16,104 bases of DNA from Gracilibacteraceae bacterium (GCA_031263945.1 JAISEW010000143.1:1-16104); one strand, 5' to 3'. Shown: positions 1-7,312, numbered from the stretch's first letter. Notes: a model not told the origin generated them from the sequence alone. Numbers and translations: made by a program.

Positions 1-1985
1 ATGGGAATAGTCAGGATGGACTTTCCGACTGCTACTTTCATCGCGTCAATGATGGCCAGCGTGAGCGGTATTTTGAATATGGACGCCATGCCGAGACCCT
101 TCCTGCTCTCGATCGTCACTGTGCCGCCGATTTTTTCGATGTTTTTCTTCACCACGTCCATTCCGACGCCGCGGCCGGAAAATTCCGTCACTTCGCTTTT
201 GGTGGAAAACCCCGGCAAGAGGAGCAGGAGGAACGCTTCTTTTTCCGAGTATTCGGAAGGGCTCTTGGTCAAGAGTCCTTTCTCCGCTGCTTTGTTCAGC
301 AATACTTCGCGATCCAGGCCCTTGCCGTCGTCTTGGACTGTGATGAGTATCTCCCCGGCGGAATTCTGCGCCGACAAAACGATCTTGCCCTTTTCCGGCT
401 TGCCGCCCGCCAGACGGTCCGCCCGGCTTTCAATGCCGTGATCCATTGAATTGCGCACCAGATGCATGAGCGGATCGGCGATGCTGTCCACGATCGTTTT
501 ATCCACTTCGGTTTCCTCGCCGACGAGGATGAGTTCCACGTCTTTGTCCAGTTTTTTATTCATATCGCGCACTATACGGAACATTTTCTGAAACGCTCCG
601 GACACGGAAACCATGCGCAGCGACATGGAAATATCCTGCAATTCCCCCGTCAGTTTGCGGAGCTGGCGGGCCGATTTGGTAAAATTCTCCAATTCCAAGT
701 CTTGCAAATCCGGACTGGAGGTGACCATCGACTCTGTGATGACAATTTCTCCCACCAGCTCCATCAGCGCGTCGAGTTTATTCAGGCTTACGCTGATCAG
801 GTTCTGTTTGACCACCCGACCGCTTTCCGGCGCCGGCGCCGGGGAAACCGCCGGTTGCGGATTCACTGCCGGGACCGCCGCCGACCCGGATGTTTCCTCT
901 TTTGCTATCACCGGCGCCGGCGGCGCCGGGGCCGGCGTCTCATCCGCGGCTCCATCATCCCAATTCTCCGTCGCGTAAGACTTCACATGCAGGCCTTGCT
1001 CCACGACGCCGAGGACGTCGCCGACCCGCCCGTCGTCGTTCACGATAAGCAGAAAACCCTCATGGATGACCTGCTGCGTCGCTTCTTCGTTATTTATGAG
1101 CTGCTCCGGGATGGAACGAATATCGGGATAAACTTCCAGCACCTGATTCAAAAGTTGAAAAGCCCGCATGTTTTCCATACCGCAGCCGTCTTCAAAAAAG
1201 ACGCGGATGGCGCTCGCTTCTTTTTTGCGCGCCAGCTTATACTCACGCCCGCCCGCAGTAAAAGAAGCTATATTCAGCGAGTTGTTCAGCAGATCCGTCA
1301 CTTTGTCCAAATCGGCGGCGTCGGCTAACACGATCCGAAATCCGCGCGTGATGATCTCCTGGACAGCCGCGTCGCTGTTCTCCAGTCTTTCCGGCACGGA
1401 GACGCATTGCACGCCTATCTCCCGCATTTTGTTCAAAATGATCATAGCGCGGACGTTTTCCATTTGGCAGCCTTCATCAAAACGAACCAGCACCTCATGG
1501 GGATCATCCGCTGCCGCCGGCGGTTCGGCGGCTGACGGCGAGGGGATATTTGCAGCGGGCGGAGGCGCCGGGGGGTCGCCTTTCAGCACGCCGAGAAAAT
1601 TCAGGATGCGTTCTTCCAGAAAAGCGATGTCCGAGTTAAGCGGTTCTCCGTTTTCCACTTTCTCGACTTCTTCTTTCAAAAAATCGTTGGCCTGAAAGAC
1701 CAGATTGCACAAATCCTCGTTCATTTCCCGGTCAACGCCGTTATTCCGGATAAAGGAAAAGAGATCCTCGACCTTATGGGCGACTTGCGCTATTTCATTA
1801 AATTCCATCATGGCGGAAGATCCTTTGATCGTGTGCATGATGCGAAAAATGGAGTTGATTTCCTCCTCGCTGAACTCGTTGCTCTTTTCAGCGCCGAGCA
1901 ATATCTGATCCAATTGCTCTAACAGAGAATTCGTTTCATACAGGTACATTTCCGCCATGGAATCATTGATGGTAATATCTGCCAT
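1..1985 (-). CDS. cheA: Chemotaxis histidine kinase CheA (3' end outside window)
   Basis: CheA autophosphorylates in response to receptor signals and passes the phosphate to CheY. The 661 codons present show, in order: a P1 Hpt domain with the phospho-acceptor His51 in MHTIKGSS; an Ala/Pro linker; two consecutive P2 (CheY-binding) domains at about residues 160-245 and 254-335, each with the signature D/E-G-C-x-M-E-N-x-R-A; a long Ala/Pro linker; the P3 dimerisation segment starting near residue 391; and the P4 ATPase with N box HLVRNSMDHG (Asn512), G1 DDGKG and G2 GRGVGMDVV (Met609). Reading stops after LTLAIIDAMKVAVGKSILTIP-like sequence, so the P5 CheW-like domain is cut off by the window edge. 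The frame is open throughout. The start ATG has GGTGAT just upstream. The gene diverges from the FliK-like gene, and any cheW or cheB would lie further left. Family identity is certain; the double P2 is what I read from the translation. Confidence 0.97.
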   Translation of the reverse strand, partial: MADITINDSMAEMYLYETNSLLEQLDQILLGAEKSNEFSEEEINSIFRIMHTIKGSSAMMEFNEIAQVAHKVEDLFSFIRNNGVDREMNEDLCNLVFQANDFLKEEVEKVENGEPLNSDIAFLEERILNFLGVLKGDPPAPPPAANIPSPSAAEPPAAADDPHEVLVRFDEGCQMENVRAMIILNKMREIGVQCVSVPERLENSDAAVQEIITRGFRIVLADAADLDKVTDLLNNSLNIASFTAGGREYKLARKKEASAIRVFFEDGCGMENMRAFQLLNQVLEVYPDIRSIPEQLINNEEATQQVIHEGFLLIVNDDGRVGDVLGVVEQGLHVKSYATENWDDGAADETPAPAPPAPVIAKEETSGSAAVPAVNPQPAVSPAPAPESGRVVKQNLISVSLNKLDALMELVGEIVITESMVTSSPDLQDLELENFTKSARQLRKLTGELQDISMSLRMVSVSGAFQKMFRIVRDMNKKLDKDVELILVGEETEVDKTIVDSIADPLMHLVRNSMDHGIESRADRLAGGKPEKGKIVLSAQNSAGEILITVQDDGKGLDREVLLNKAAEKGLLTKSPSEYSEKEAFLLLLLPGFSTKSEVTEFSGRGVGMDVVKKNIEKIGGTVTIESRKGLGMASIFKIPLTLAIIDAMKVAVGKSILTIP

Positions 1986-2059
1986 TATTCATCACCCGCA
2001 GCTCTCATAAAATACTATCAGCTTTGCGCCTGTTCAGCGATGGCCACTCGTACTCGCAT

Positions 2060-2089
2060 ACTATATTAATTATTTCGTCCCGCGAACAA
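2060..2089 (-). promoter_or_regulatory. Weak sigma-A-like promoter candidate for cheA
   Basis: Read on the minus strand: TTGTTC (2089-2084), an 18-base spacer, then TATAGT (2065-2060), about 75 bases before the cheA start. The -35 matches TTGACA only partly. An alternative -10, TAATAT, lies three bases upstream. This is suggestive only. Confidence 0.25.
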
Positions 2090-2151
2090 AAAAATGAAGG
2101 AAATATATGCCATTTAATTAAATTCTCCGCTGTTTATCCGAAATAATTAAT
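2065..2151. repeat. Perfect 13-bp inverted repeat in the divergent promoter region
   Basis: ATTAATTATTTCG at 2065-2077 and CGAAATAATTAAT at 2139-2151 are exact reverse complements separated by 61 bases. The right arm contains most of the candidate sigma-28 -10 element, and the left arm overlaps the candidate cheA -10. It may be two copies of an operator or of a -10-like element facing the two divergent genes. It has no T-run or terminator layout. Confidence 0.6.
2119..2144 (+). promoter_or_regulatory. Candidate sigma-28 (FliA/SigD) promoter for the FliK-like/flhX unit
   Basis: TAAA at 2119-2122, then 15 bases, then CCGAAAT at 2138-2144. The known sigma-D/sigma-28 consensus is TAAA, about 15 bases, then (G)CCGATAT or CCGATAA, so the match is good with one base off in the -10 core. 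It would give a leader of about 25-30 bases ahead of the start at 2181. The fliA gene for this sigma factor is in the same window. This is a motif match in an AT-rich stretch, so confidence is moderate. Confidence 0.4.
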
Positions 2152-2180
2152 GAGTAAGCAAATGCCGATCGGAGTACATG

Positions 2181-3596
2181 ATGCCTGACCAACTGTCAAT
2201 TCCCTCTTTGCCGGCCGCCAGAGATCCCGTGACCAGAGTGGACGGCCCGCTTGGCTCGCAAGGGCCGAATCAAGCCCCGAATCTCTCCGACACCGCGCGC
2301 GTTATTCGTCCGTCCGACCGGGAAGCGCTCCAGCAAAAACGGCCTGACGCCCCTCTGGAATTTAATTTTCGCTCCCTGAGCGCCCGCACCTTTCGGCTGC
2401 TCTCCGATTCGGAGACCGCTACGCAGGCTCTGCGGCGCATATTGTTCAGCCCGGAAGCGGCGCAATTGCTGAAAGCCGGCGCGGCGGAGAGCGCCATGCT
2501 CATGCAGTTTTTGGAGTCTTTTTTCCTGCCGCCGGAAGAGCTGGGAGCTTACCTCAAAGCGAATATGGAGAACTTCTCGGTTTTCCGCGGGGAGTTTTTC
2601 GATGTCCTGCGCCAGATTTTAGCGCAAAACAGCCATTCTCCCCAAATCCAGGACGCTCTGGCAAATTTTCTCAAAGGTCTGGAGCTTTTCCAGCACCGGC
2701 AGAACTCCGCCGCGCTCGTCATGCACAACTTAACGAATATTTTACCGCATCTGTCCGCCGACGGACAGGAGGTCGTCCGTTCCGCCCTGCTGACGCTGGG
2801 CCGCGCGCTGGCCGACGAAAGCGCCGTTAGCGGAGCGATGAAAGACGTCATGCTGGTGCTCCGAAACGCGGCCGGGCTGCATAAAGACTCGCCCCTGCGC
2901 AATATGGTCATGCAGGCCATGCACAACCTGACGCGGCTGGAAAGCGGCGGTCAAACCGATCTGCTGCGGCTGTACAACACTTTCAGCGCCACGGTGCAGC
3001 AATTCGGCCGTCTCAGCCCGGAGCAAAGGGAGTTCTTGCAGGAAGCCCTGCTGGCCAAACTGCATACCGCCGCCGGCAGCGCGGCGGCCGAACAGGTTTT
3101 TTCCGCCCTGGACAAGGGCCTGTCCGCGGATAACCCTCTGCCGATCCAACTCGCCTCGAGTCACACTCTGTCAGCCATACTCCTGAATAACAGCATCCTT
3201 TTACCGCTGGTCTACATGTTTATTCCGTTAAAACTCGGCGACACCTTCCTTTTCTCTGAGTTATGGGGCCAAGTGGAAAACGGGAGCGAGGGCGGAGACG
3301 GGAGTGAGGCGGCCGAACGCGGCGCGCGCCTGTTTTTCACATTGCAGAGTTCTGTTTTCGGCTATTTCCAGGGCACGCTGCAGACGAAAGGCCAATCGCT
3401 CTCTGTCGAGCTGGAAGCGCCGGAATCCGCTCTGGAGGCGATGGCCGGCCTGGAGGACTATCTGGCGCCCCTTACCGGCGCCTATGGATATGAGCTGCGA
3501 ACCGTCTCCGTCACCCCTCTCGCGCGGCAGAAAAAAATCTTTGACGTTTTCGACCCTCGCATACTAAAGGAGGCGTATCTGAATGTCCGGGTTTAA
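2181..3596 (+). CDS. FliK-like flagellar hook-length control family protein
   Basis: The 471-residue protein is recognised from its layout rather than strong motifs. It has a polar, Pro-rich N-terminus (first ~60 residues), a long helical middle, and a C-terminal part from about residue 330 that begins with a hydrophobic LPLVYMFIPLKLG segment. This continues into a beta-rich stretch (FFTLQSSVFGYFQGTLQTKG, then SLSVELEAPES) resembling the FliK C-terminal domain (Flg_hook). That domain talks to the FlhB cytoplasmic domain to stop hook growth. The next gene, overlapping by 14 bases, encodes a free FlhB C-domain, which supports this reading; Bacillus ylqG-ylqH is a comparable pair. Two ATGs occur at 2178 and 2181. 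GGAG at 2171-2174 is six bases before the second and only three before the first, so I take 2181. It is less typical than canonical FliK, so a paralogue or variant is likely. Confidence 0.75.
   Translation: MPDQLSIPSLPAARDPVTRVDGPLGSQGPNQAPNLSDTARVIRPSDREALQQKRPDAPLEFNFRSLSARTFRLLSDSETATQALRRILFSPEAAQLLKAGAAESAMLMQFLESFFLPPEELGAYLKANMENFSVFRGEFFDVLRQILAQNSHSPQIQDALANFLKGLELFQHRQNSAALVMHNLTNILPHLSADGQEVVRSALLTLGRALADESAVSGAMKDVMLVLRNAAGLHKDSPLRNMVMQAMHNLTRLESGGQTDLLRLYNTFSATVQQFGRLSPEQREFLQEALLAKLHTAAGSAAAEQVFSALDKGLSADNPLPIQLASSHTLSAILLNNSILLPLVYMFIPLKLGDTFLFSELWGQVENGSEGGDGSEAAERGARLFFTLQSSVFGYFQGTLQTKGQSLSVELEAPESALEAMAGLEDYLAPLTGAYGYELRTVSVTPLARQKKIFDVFDPRILKEAYLNVRV
3566..3573 (+). promoter_or_regulatory. 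Strong ribosome binding site of flhX inside the FliK-like gene
   Basis: AAAGGAGG lies nine bases before the ATG at 3583 and within the coding end of the upstream gene. It fixes the start of the small gene and shows that the overlap is real and translationally coupled. Confidence 0.85.
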
Positions 3597-3870
3597 ATCG
3601 CGTCTGGAACAGCAAATGGCCATCGCTTTGAAATATAATCCCGACAAGGACAACGCCCCTGTGGTCGTGGCGGCGGGCAGCGGTTTTCTGGCCCAAAAGA
3701 TCATCGAGATCGCCAACAAAAACAATGTGCCGGTTTACCAGGACAATTCCGCCGCTTCCATGCTTTCAGCTTTTGACGTCGGGATGGAAGTGCCGCCCGA
3801 GCTCTATCAGGTGATTGCCGACATATACGTCTATATCCTCAAAGCGGGTTACGAGCTTCATATGTCGTAA
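3583..3870 (+). CDS. flhX: Stand-alone FlhB C-terminal domain protein (FlhX / YlqH type)
   Basis: The 95 residues align along nearly their whole length with the FlhB cytoplasmic domain just after its autocleavage site. Shared features include MAIALKYN versus FSVALRYN, DNAPVVVAAG versus SAPVLLAKG, then I-x-E-I-A, a V-P-V/I-P-F step and E-V-P-P-E-L-Y near the end. The Asn-Pro-x-His cleavage motif is replaced by Glu-Gln-Gln-Met-like residues, and there are no membrane segments, so this is a soluble piece mimicking cleaved FlhB. Known relatives (Helicobacter HP1575, Bacillus YlqH) can stand in for the FlhB C-domain or modulate export specificity. It is coupled to the FliK-like gene. Its last 13 bases overlap the end of cheD on the other strand. 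Family assignment is secure; the exact role here is inferred. Confidence 0.9.
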   Translation: MSGFKSRLEQQMAIALKYNPDKDNAPVVVAAGSGFLAQKIIEIANKNNVPVYQDNSAASMLSAFDVGMEVPPELYQVIADIYVYILKAGYELHMS

Positions 3871-4337
3871 ATCTTGTTGAACGCCGTTTTTATCTGCAAG
3901 GCGCCGGTTTCAACATTGAAAAATATCGACCGGCCGAAATCTTTGCCGGTATCTTCCGCGAAAATACGGATCTTTTCCGCCTGCAGCGCCGTTTTGACCG
4001 ATTCGACGTTGCGCTGGCCGATATTGCCCAAGGCGCTGTCCGTCTTGCCGACGTTGAACATTTGGGCGCCGCCGGCGATCTTGGCCCTCAGGCGCAGGCG
4101 GTGCGCGCCCATCTGTTCCAGTTTCTGCACGAGCAGCGGGATCGCGGAGTCGGCGAACTTCATAAGATTATCATTATTGTTCCGTTTTGGCAGTAAGATA
4201 TGAGACAGGCCTCCGACATGAACGATATTGTCAAAAAGACATATGCCGACGCAGGAACCCAGCGCGTAAGTCGCCACAACGGCCGGCGCTTTCGCCGCCG
4301 CCAAATCTGAAATTCCCACAATGATCGCTTTTTCCAT
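3858..4337 (-). CDS. cheD: Chemoreceptor glutamine deamidase CheD
   Basis: CheD deamidates glutamines of methyl-accepting chemotaxis proteins and binds CheC, raising its phosphatase activity. The 159-residue length is normal. The catalytic triad spacing of the family is kept exactly: Thr23, Cys29 in ALGSCVG and His46 in GGLSHILLP, with a later A-K-I-A-G-G-A-Q-M-F segment that is also family-typical. The start ATG overlaps the cheC stop by one base (TGATG), so it is translationally coupled to its partner. It is the last gene of the minus-strand string. No intrinsic terminator is visible after it, and its end overlaps the convergent flhX gene. Confidence 0.97.
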   Translation of the reverse strand: MEKAIIVGISDLAAAKAPAVVATYALGSCVGICLFDNIVHVGGLSHILLPKRNNNDNLMKFADSAIPLLVQKLEQMGAHRLRLRAKIAGGAQMFNVGKTDSALGNIGQRNVESVKTALQAEKIRIFAEDTGKDFGRSIFFNVETGALQIKTAFNKIYDI

Positions 4338-4957
4338 CAGGCCACGCCCAATCTTCCCATCAGCAAAGCCAGCGACGCTTCTTCCAGGATCAAAATCAGT
4401 TTGGTCTTGATGTCGGCTTTGTCCTCCCGGCCGGTGAAAGCCCCTTCGATCAGCAAAACCTCATCCCCGATATCGCCGTATTTTATCGCCGGCACGCTCA
4501 AAATCGCTCCGACCATATCCACGCAGATCGCCGGCACGGATATGCTTATTCTCAGATCCGTGAGCGAAGCTATGGCGTTCAGGTAAGAAGCGGACAAAAT
4601 ATTGCCTATTTCCTGGATCACGGACAGATCCATTTCGCTCAGGGCGCTGAAATCACGGGTTTCCGCGCCGAGCAAAGCGTTAAACACCTCATGGGTGAAT
4701 TCTTTTTGCAGGAGAAACATCATCGTTCCGCGCAAATCATCCGTGACGTCGATCATGATGCCGACGATGAGGTTTTCCACTCCGCCCAGCGCCTCGGCCA
4801 AATCGCCGTAACGCATCATATCCACCTTAGGCACATTCATGTCGATGGTTTTCCCGATCATCTGCGCCAGCGACGAAGCCGCGTTGCCGGAACCGATATT
4901 GCCTATTTCCTTCAAAACGTCCAACTGAATGTCATTAAATTTTCCATATTCTATCAT
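4337..4957 (-). CDS. cheC: CheY-P phosphatase CheC
   Basis: CheC dephosphorylates CheY-P and forms a complex with CheD. The 206 residues contain both family active centres with the pattern D/S-x3-E-x2-N-x22-P: Asp13, Glu17, Asn20, Pro43 and Ser112, Glu116, Asn119, Pro142. Both look intact. A GAGGAG ribosome site lies nine bases before the ATG. It follows the rod genes by 45 bases and is coupled to cheD. In Bacillus, cheC-cheD sit between cheW and sigD; here they follow sigma-28 and two rod genes instead. Confidence 0.97.
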   Translation of the reverse strand: MIEYGKFNDIQLDVLKEIGNIGSGNAASSLAQMIGKTIDMNVPKVDMMRYGDLAEALGGVENLIVGIMIDVTDDLRGTMMFLLQKEFTHEVFNALLGAETRDFSALSEMDLSVIQEIGNILSASYLNAIASLTDLRISISVPAICVDMVGAILSVPAIKYGDIGDEVLLIEGAFTGREDKADIKTKLILILEEASLALLMGRLGVA

Positions 4958-5002
4958 GATGACCGGCTCCTCTAAATAGCCCGCGTCAACCGCGGCCCTG
5001 TA

Positions 5003-5731
5003 TTAATTCCTGAGTGAGTTGAGCTGCTGTTCCATTTCATCGCTGAGGGACACCAACCGGGCGCTCATCTGGAAAGCCCTCTGCGTCTCGATCACCCGCG
5101 CCATCTCCGTCGCGACGTCCACATTGGAGCGTTCCAGATATCCCTGCCGCAAATCGGGCGCGGGCACTATTGCGGCCTGCCGGGAATCTTCCGTCGCCGC
5201 GTAGAGATTATTGCCGGTTTTCATCAGTCCGTAAGGATTGGCAAAACGGTAGACGCCGATCTGCAAATGCTCCTGCCGCGGCGAAGCCGGCCAGCTCTCG
5301 GCAAAGAGGACCGGCTCTCCCACGACGTTGACTACCAGAGCGCCCGCCGCCGTCGTCAGATAAAACCCGTCCGGGCGCAGGGACTTGCGAAAACTGCCGT
5401 CCCGCGTGTAAGACGTCTCGCCGCTCACCGGGTCGCGCACCGCGAAAAAGCCCTCGCCGGCCAGGGCGAAATCCAATTCGCGCTCGCTTTGCGCCATCGC
5501 CCCCTGAGCAAAACTGACCGCCACCTGCGCGGGCCGGACGCCGGCGCCGGCCCGCGCCCGGTCTTCCTCGCCTTCCGCTCTGTTCATATTGCCGTACAAC
5601 AGATCGGCAAAGCCCATCGCCTCGCTCTTGTAACCGGAAGTGTTCACATTGCTCAAATTGTTGGCAATGACGTTCATCGCCTGTTCCTGAGCCAGCACCC
5701 CGCTGCGCGCGTTATAAAAAGAACTGATCAT
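5003..5731 (-). CDS. flgG: Flagellar rod protein, FlgG/FlhP-like
   Basis: This axial rod protein is exported through the flagellar gate and assembles in the periplasm/cell wall space. The N-terminus has the rod-hook heptad region (VLAQEQAMNVIANNLSNVNT, then GYK). The middle has ELDFALAGEGFFAVRD and SYTRDGSF. The C-terminus has the usual LERSNVDVATEMARVIETQR stretch followed by AFQMSARL. At 242 residues it is a little shorter than typical FlgG (about 260). AAAAGGAG precedes the ATG by about ten bases. It is the second of two paralogous rod genes in a row, as in Clostridia behind fliA and like Bacillus flhO-flhP. Assigning FlgG rather than FlgF rests on order and on the better-conserved C-terminus, so the symbol is tentative. 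Confidence 0.85.
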   Translation of the reverse strand: MISSFYNARSGVLAQEQAMNVIANNLSNVNTSGYKSEAMGFADLLYGNMNRAEGEEDRARAGAGVRPAQVAVSFAQGAMAQSERELDFALAGEGFFAVRDPVSGETSYTRDGSFRKSLRPDGFYLTTAAGALVVNVVGEPVLFAESWPASPRQEHLQIGVYRFANPYGLMKTGNNLYAATEDSRQAAIVPAPDLRQGYLERSNVDVATEMARVIETQRAFQMSARLVSLSDEMEQQLNSLRN

Positions 5732-5769
5732 GGCCGCACTCTCCTTTTCTTAATAAACTCAGCGCTTTC

Positions 5770-6516
5770 CTAGACCGGGCGGCCGATTTCACTCACGGTC
5801 TGACCGGTCGTTTCGTCTATCATTTTCATGATGCGCGAATAAGTCTGAAATTCCCGCGCGCTGACTATGGCCAGCGACATCTCTTTCGTCATGTTCGTAT
5901 TGGACTGTTCCAACGATTGCCAGACGACGGACTGGGCAAACTGCGGAGCGGCGTCGTCCGGCGCGATGAAGAACCCTTCGTCAGCCTTGATCAGCGCCGT
6001 GAGATCGGCGGTGGAAAACAAGCCTATCTGCGCCGTCAATTGCCCGTTTTCGTAGAGACCGCCTTCGCCGTCGGCTGTAAATCCGGTCCCGGCAAGCCGG
6101 ATCGGCGCGCCGCCCACATCAAGGACACTGCCGCCGCGGGCGTGGACCAAATTGCCGTCCGCATCCAGGGCAAACTCCCCGTTTCGCGTCCACAGCACGC
6201 TGCCGTCCTCTCTCTCCACGGCGAAAAATCCGTCGCCGCGCACGGCGAAATCCAGCGCCCGCTCCGTCGCCAGAAATCCGCCCTGAGTGAAATCCGTATA
6301 GGTTTCCTCCACCCGCCGCCCGAACACCGCCTGCCCCACCGAGCCGGAATCAGCCATCGCCAGCCGGGTCAGCAGTTTGGTCGCGAATGTCGTGTCGAGC
6401 GGCACATCCCGCTTAAAGCCGGCGGTTTGCGTATTGACCATATTGTTGGCCAAGACGCTCAGGTTCTTGTTTTCGGTGATAGCCCCCGCCGTCGCGGTAA
6501 AATAACTGCGGATCAT
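5770..6516 (-). CDS. flgF: Flagellar rod protein, FlgF/FlhO-like
   Basis: The 248-residue rod/hook family protein has the N-terminal NKNLSVLANNMVNTQTAGFK motif, a central ALDFAVRGDGFFAVEREDG followed by LWTRNGEFALDADGNLV, and a C-terminal SLEQSNTNMTKEMSLAIVSA stretch ending the axial helix. It is exported and forms part of the proximal rod. Its ATG overlaps the fliA stop by four bases (ATGA), with GGGGAGGGAG upstream. It is followed 38 bases later by the FlgG-like paralogue. FlgF versus FlgG cannot be settled from motifs alone. Confidence 0.83.
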   Translation of the reverse strand: MIRSYFTATAGAITENKNLSVLANNMVNTQTAGFKRDVPLDTTFATKLLTRLAMADSGSVGQAVFGRRVEETYTDFTQGGFLATERALDFAVRGDGFFAVEREDGSVLWTRNGEFALDADGNLVHARGGSVLDVGGAPIRLAGTGFTADGEGGLYENGQLTAQIGLFSTADLTALIKADEGFFIAPDDAAPQFAQSVVWQSLEQSNTNMTKEMSLAIVSAREFQTYSRIMKMIDETTGQTVSEIGRPV

Positions 6517-7307
6517 GCTTCTCCCTCCCCATATAAATAACTTTGCAGTTTTTTCTTCATTTTTTTCAAGGCGCCGTTATGCATTTGGCAAATTCTGGAA
6601 GGCGACACGCCGAGAATATAGGCGATGTCCTTTTTTTTCAACTCCTCATAATAATGCAAAGTCATAACCAATTTCTCCCTCTCAGTCAGCTCGTCCAGCG
6701 ATTCGGTGATCACGGCGCGCAGTTCTTTTTCCTCCACGGAAAATCCGGGCTGCTGCTCCGCGTTTTGGGCCACGTTTTCCCGAAAACCCTTTGTCCCGTA
6801 CAACCCCACGTCCACCAGTTCCTCGTAGGAGAGCAGATGAAACATATGCTCCTCGCCGATGATTTTTTCCACGGCCGGCACGTCCATGTTCAGATGGGCG
6901 GCGATTTCTTCCGTCGTGGGCATCCGCCCCAATTGGGCGCTCAAGGCGTCCGTCGCGCCGCTGAGAAGCACCGCTTCTTTTTTCAGCCGCTTGGTCACCC
7001 AGTCCTGATTGCGGACAAAATCGATGATGGCGCCGCGCACGCGGATGGAAGCGTATGATTTGAACTGGCTTTTTTTCTCCGGGTCATAGTTTTCTATGGC
7101 CTCCAGCAAAACGACAAAACCCTGGTTGATCATGTCCTCCATTTCCGCGAAGTTTTTGTAGGTGCCGCGCATCTGATAGGCGTAAAGCCGGACGATATAC
7201 ATGTATTCCAGCGCCAGCTCATTGCGCAGCTCTATATCCCGCGTCCGCCAATATTCCTCCCATACAGCCTGTTCCGCTTCCCGGCCCGGCGAGGCGTTAC
7301 TGAGCAT
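6513..7307 (-). CDS. fliA: RNA polymerase sigma factor for flagellar genes, sigma-28 (FliA/SigD)
   Basis: This sigma factor directs transcription of late flagellar and chemotaxis genes. Region 2 is clear at about residues 55-105 (NYDPEKKSQFKSYASIRVRG, then AIIDFVRNQDWV), followed by region 3 and a region 4 helix-turn-helix near the C-terminus (TEREKLVMTLHYYEEL, then GVSPSRICQMHNGAL). The start is a choice. A GTG at 7316 overlaps the flhA stop, but AAAGGCGGTGA at 7323-7313 runs across that GTG and is well placed for the ATG at 7307, giving 264 residues. It lies directly behind flhA, with no flhF or flhG between. No FlgM anti-sigma gene is in the window. Confidence 0.95.
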   Translation of the reverse strand: MLSNASPGREAEQAVWEEYWRTRDIELRNELALEYMYIVRLYAYQMRGTYKNFAEMEDMINQGFVVLLEAIENYDPEKKSQFKSYASIRVRGAIIDFVRNQDWVTKRLKKEAVLLSGATDALSAQLGRMPTTEEIAAHLNMDVPAVEKIIGEEHMFHLLSYEELVDVGLYGTKGFRENVAQNAEQQPGFSVEEKELRAVITESLDELTEREKLVMTLHYYEELKKKDIAYILGVSPSRICQMHNGALKKMKKKLQSYLYGEGEA

Positions 7308-7312
7308 CACCG

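Larger units (their letters stand above)
1986..2180. promoter_or_regulatory. Divergent AT-rich promoter region between cheA and the FliK-like gene
   Basis: This is the largest non-coding stretch in the window and is clearly richer in A+T than its surroundings. It must hold the start signals of the FliK-like unit and, unless cheA is read from elsewhere, of cheA. It contains a candidate sigma-28 promoter on the plus strand, a weak sigma-A-like candidate on the minus strand, and a perfect 13-bp inverted repeat, listed separately. I see no RNA gene or convincing small ORF in it. Confidence 0.7.

Noticed and set aside
462..1328. Plus-strand frames opposite cheA.
   Set aside because: The minus-strand CheA frame is open and has recognisable domains throughout, while the plus-strand products resemble nothing.
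4599..4911. An exact 16-base direct repeat (ATATTGCCTATTTCCT) at 4599-4614 and 4896-4911.
   Set aside because: Both copies encode the EIGNI active-site motif in the two halves of CheC. It reflects the internal duplication of the protein, not a mobile or regulatory repeat.
4981..4995. Hairpin CCGCG-TCAAC-CGCGG between the rod gene and cheC as a terminator.
   Set aside because: It is a short stem without a T-run, in a 45-base gap inside a co-oriented gene string. At most it is an RNA-processing or attenuation site.
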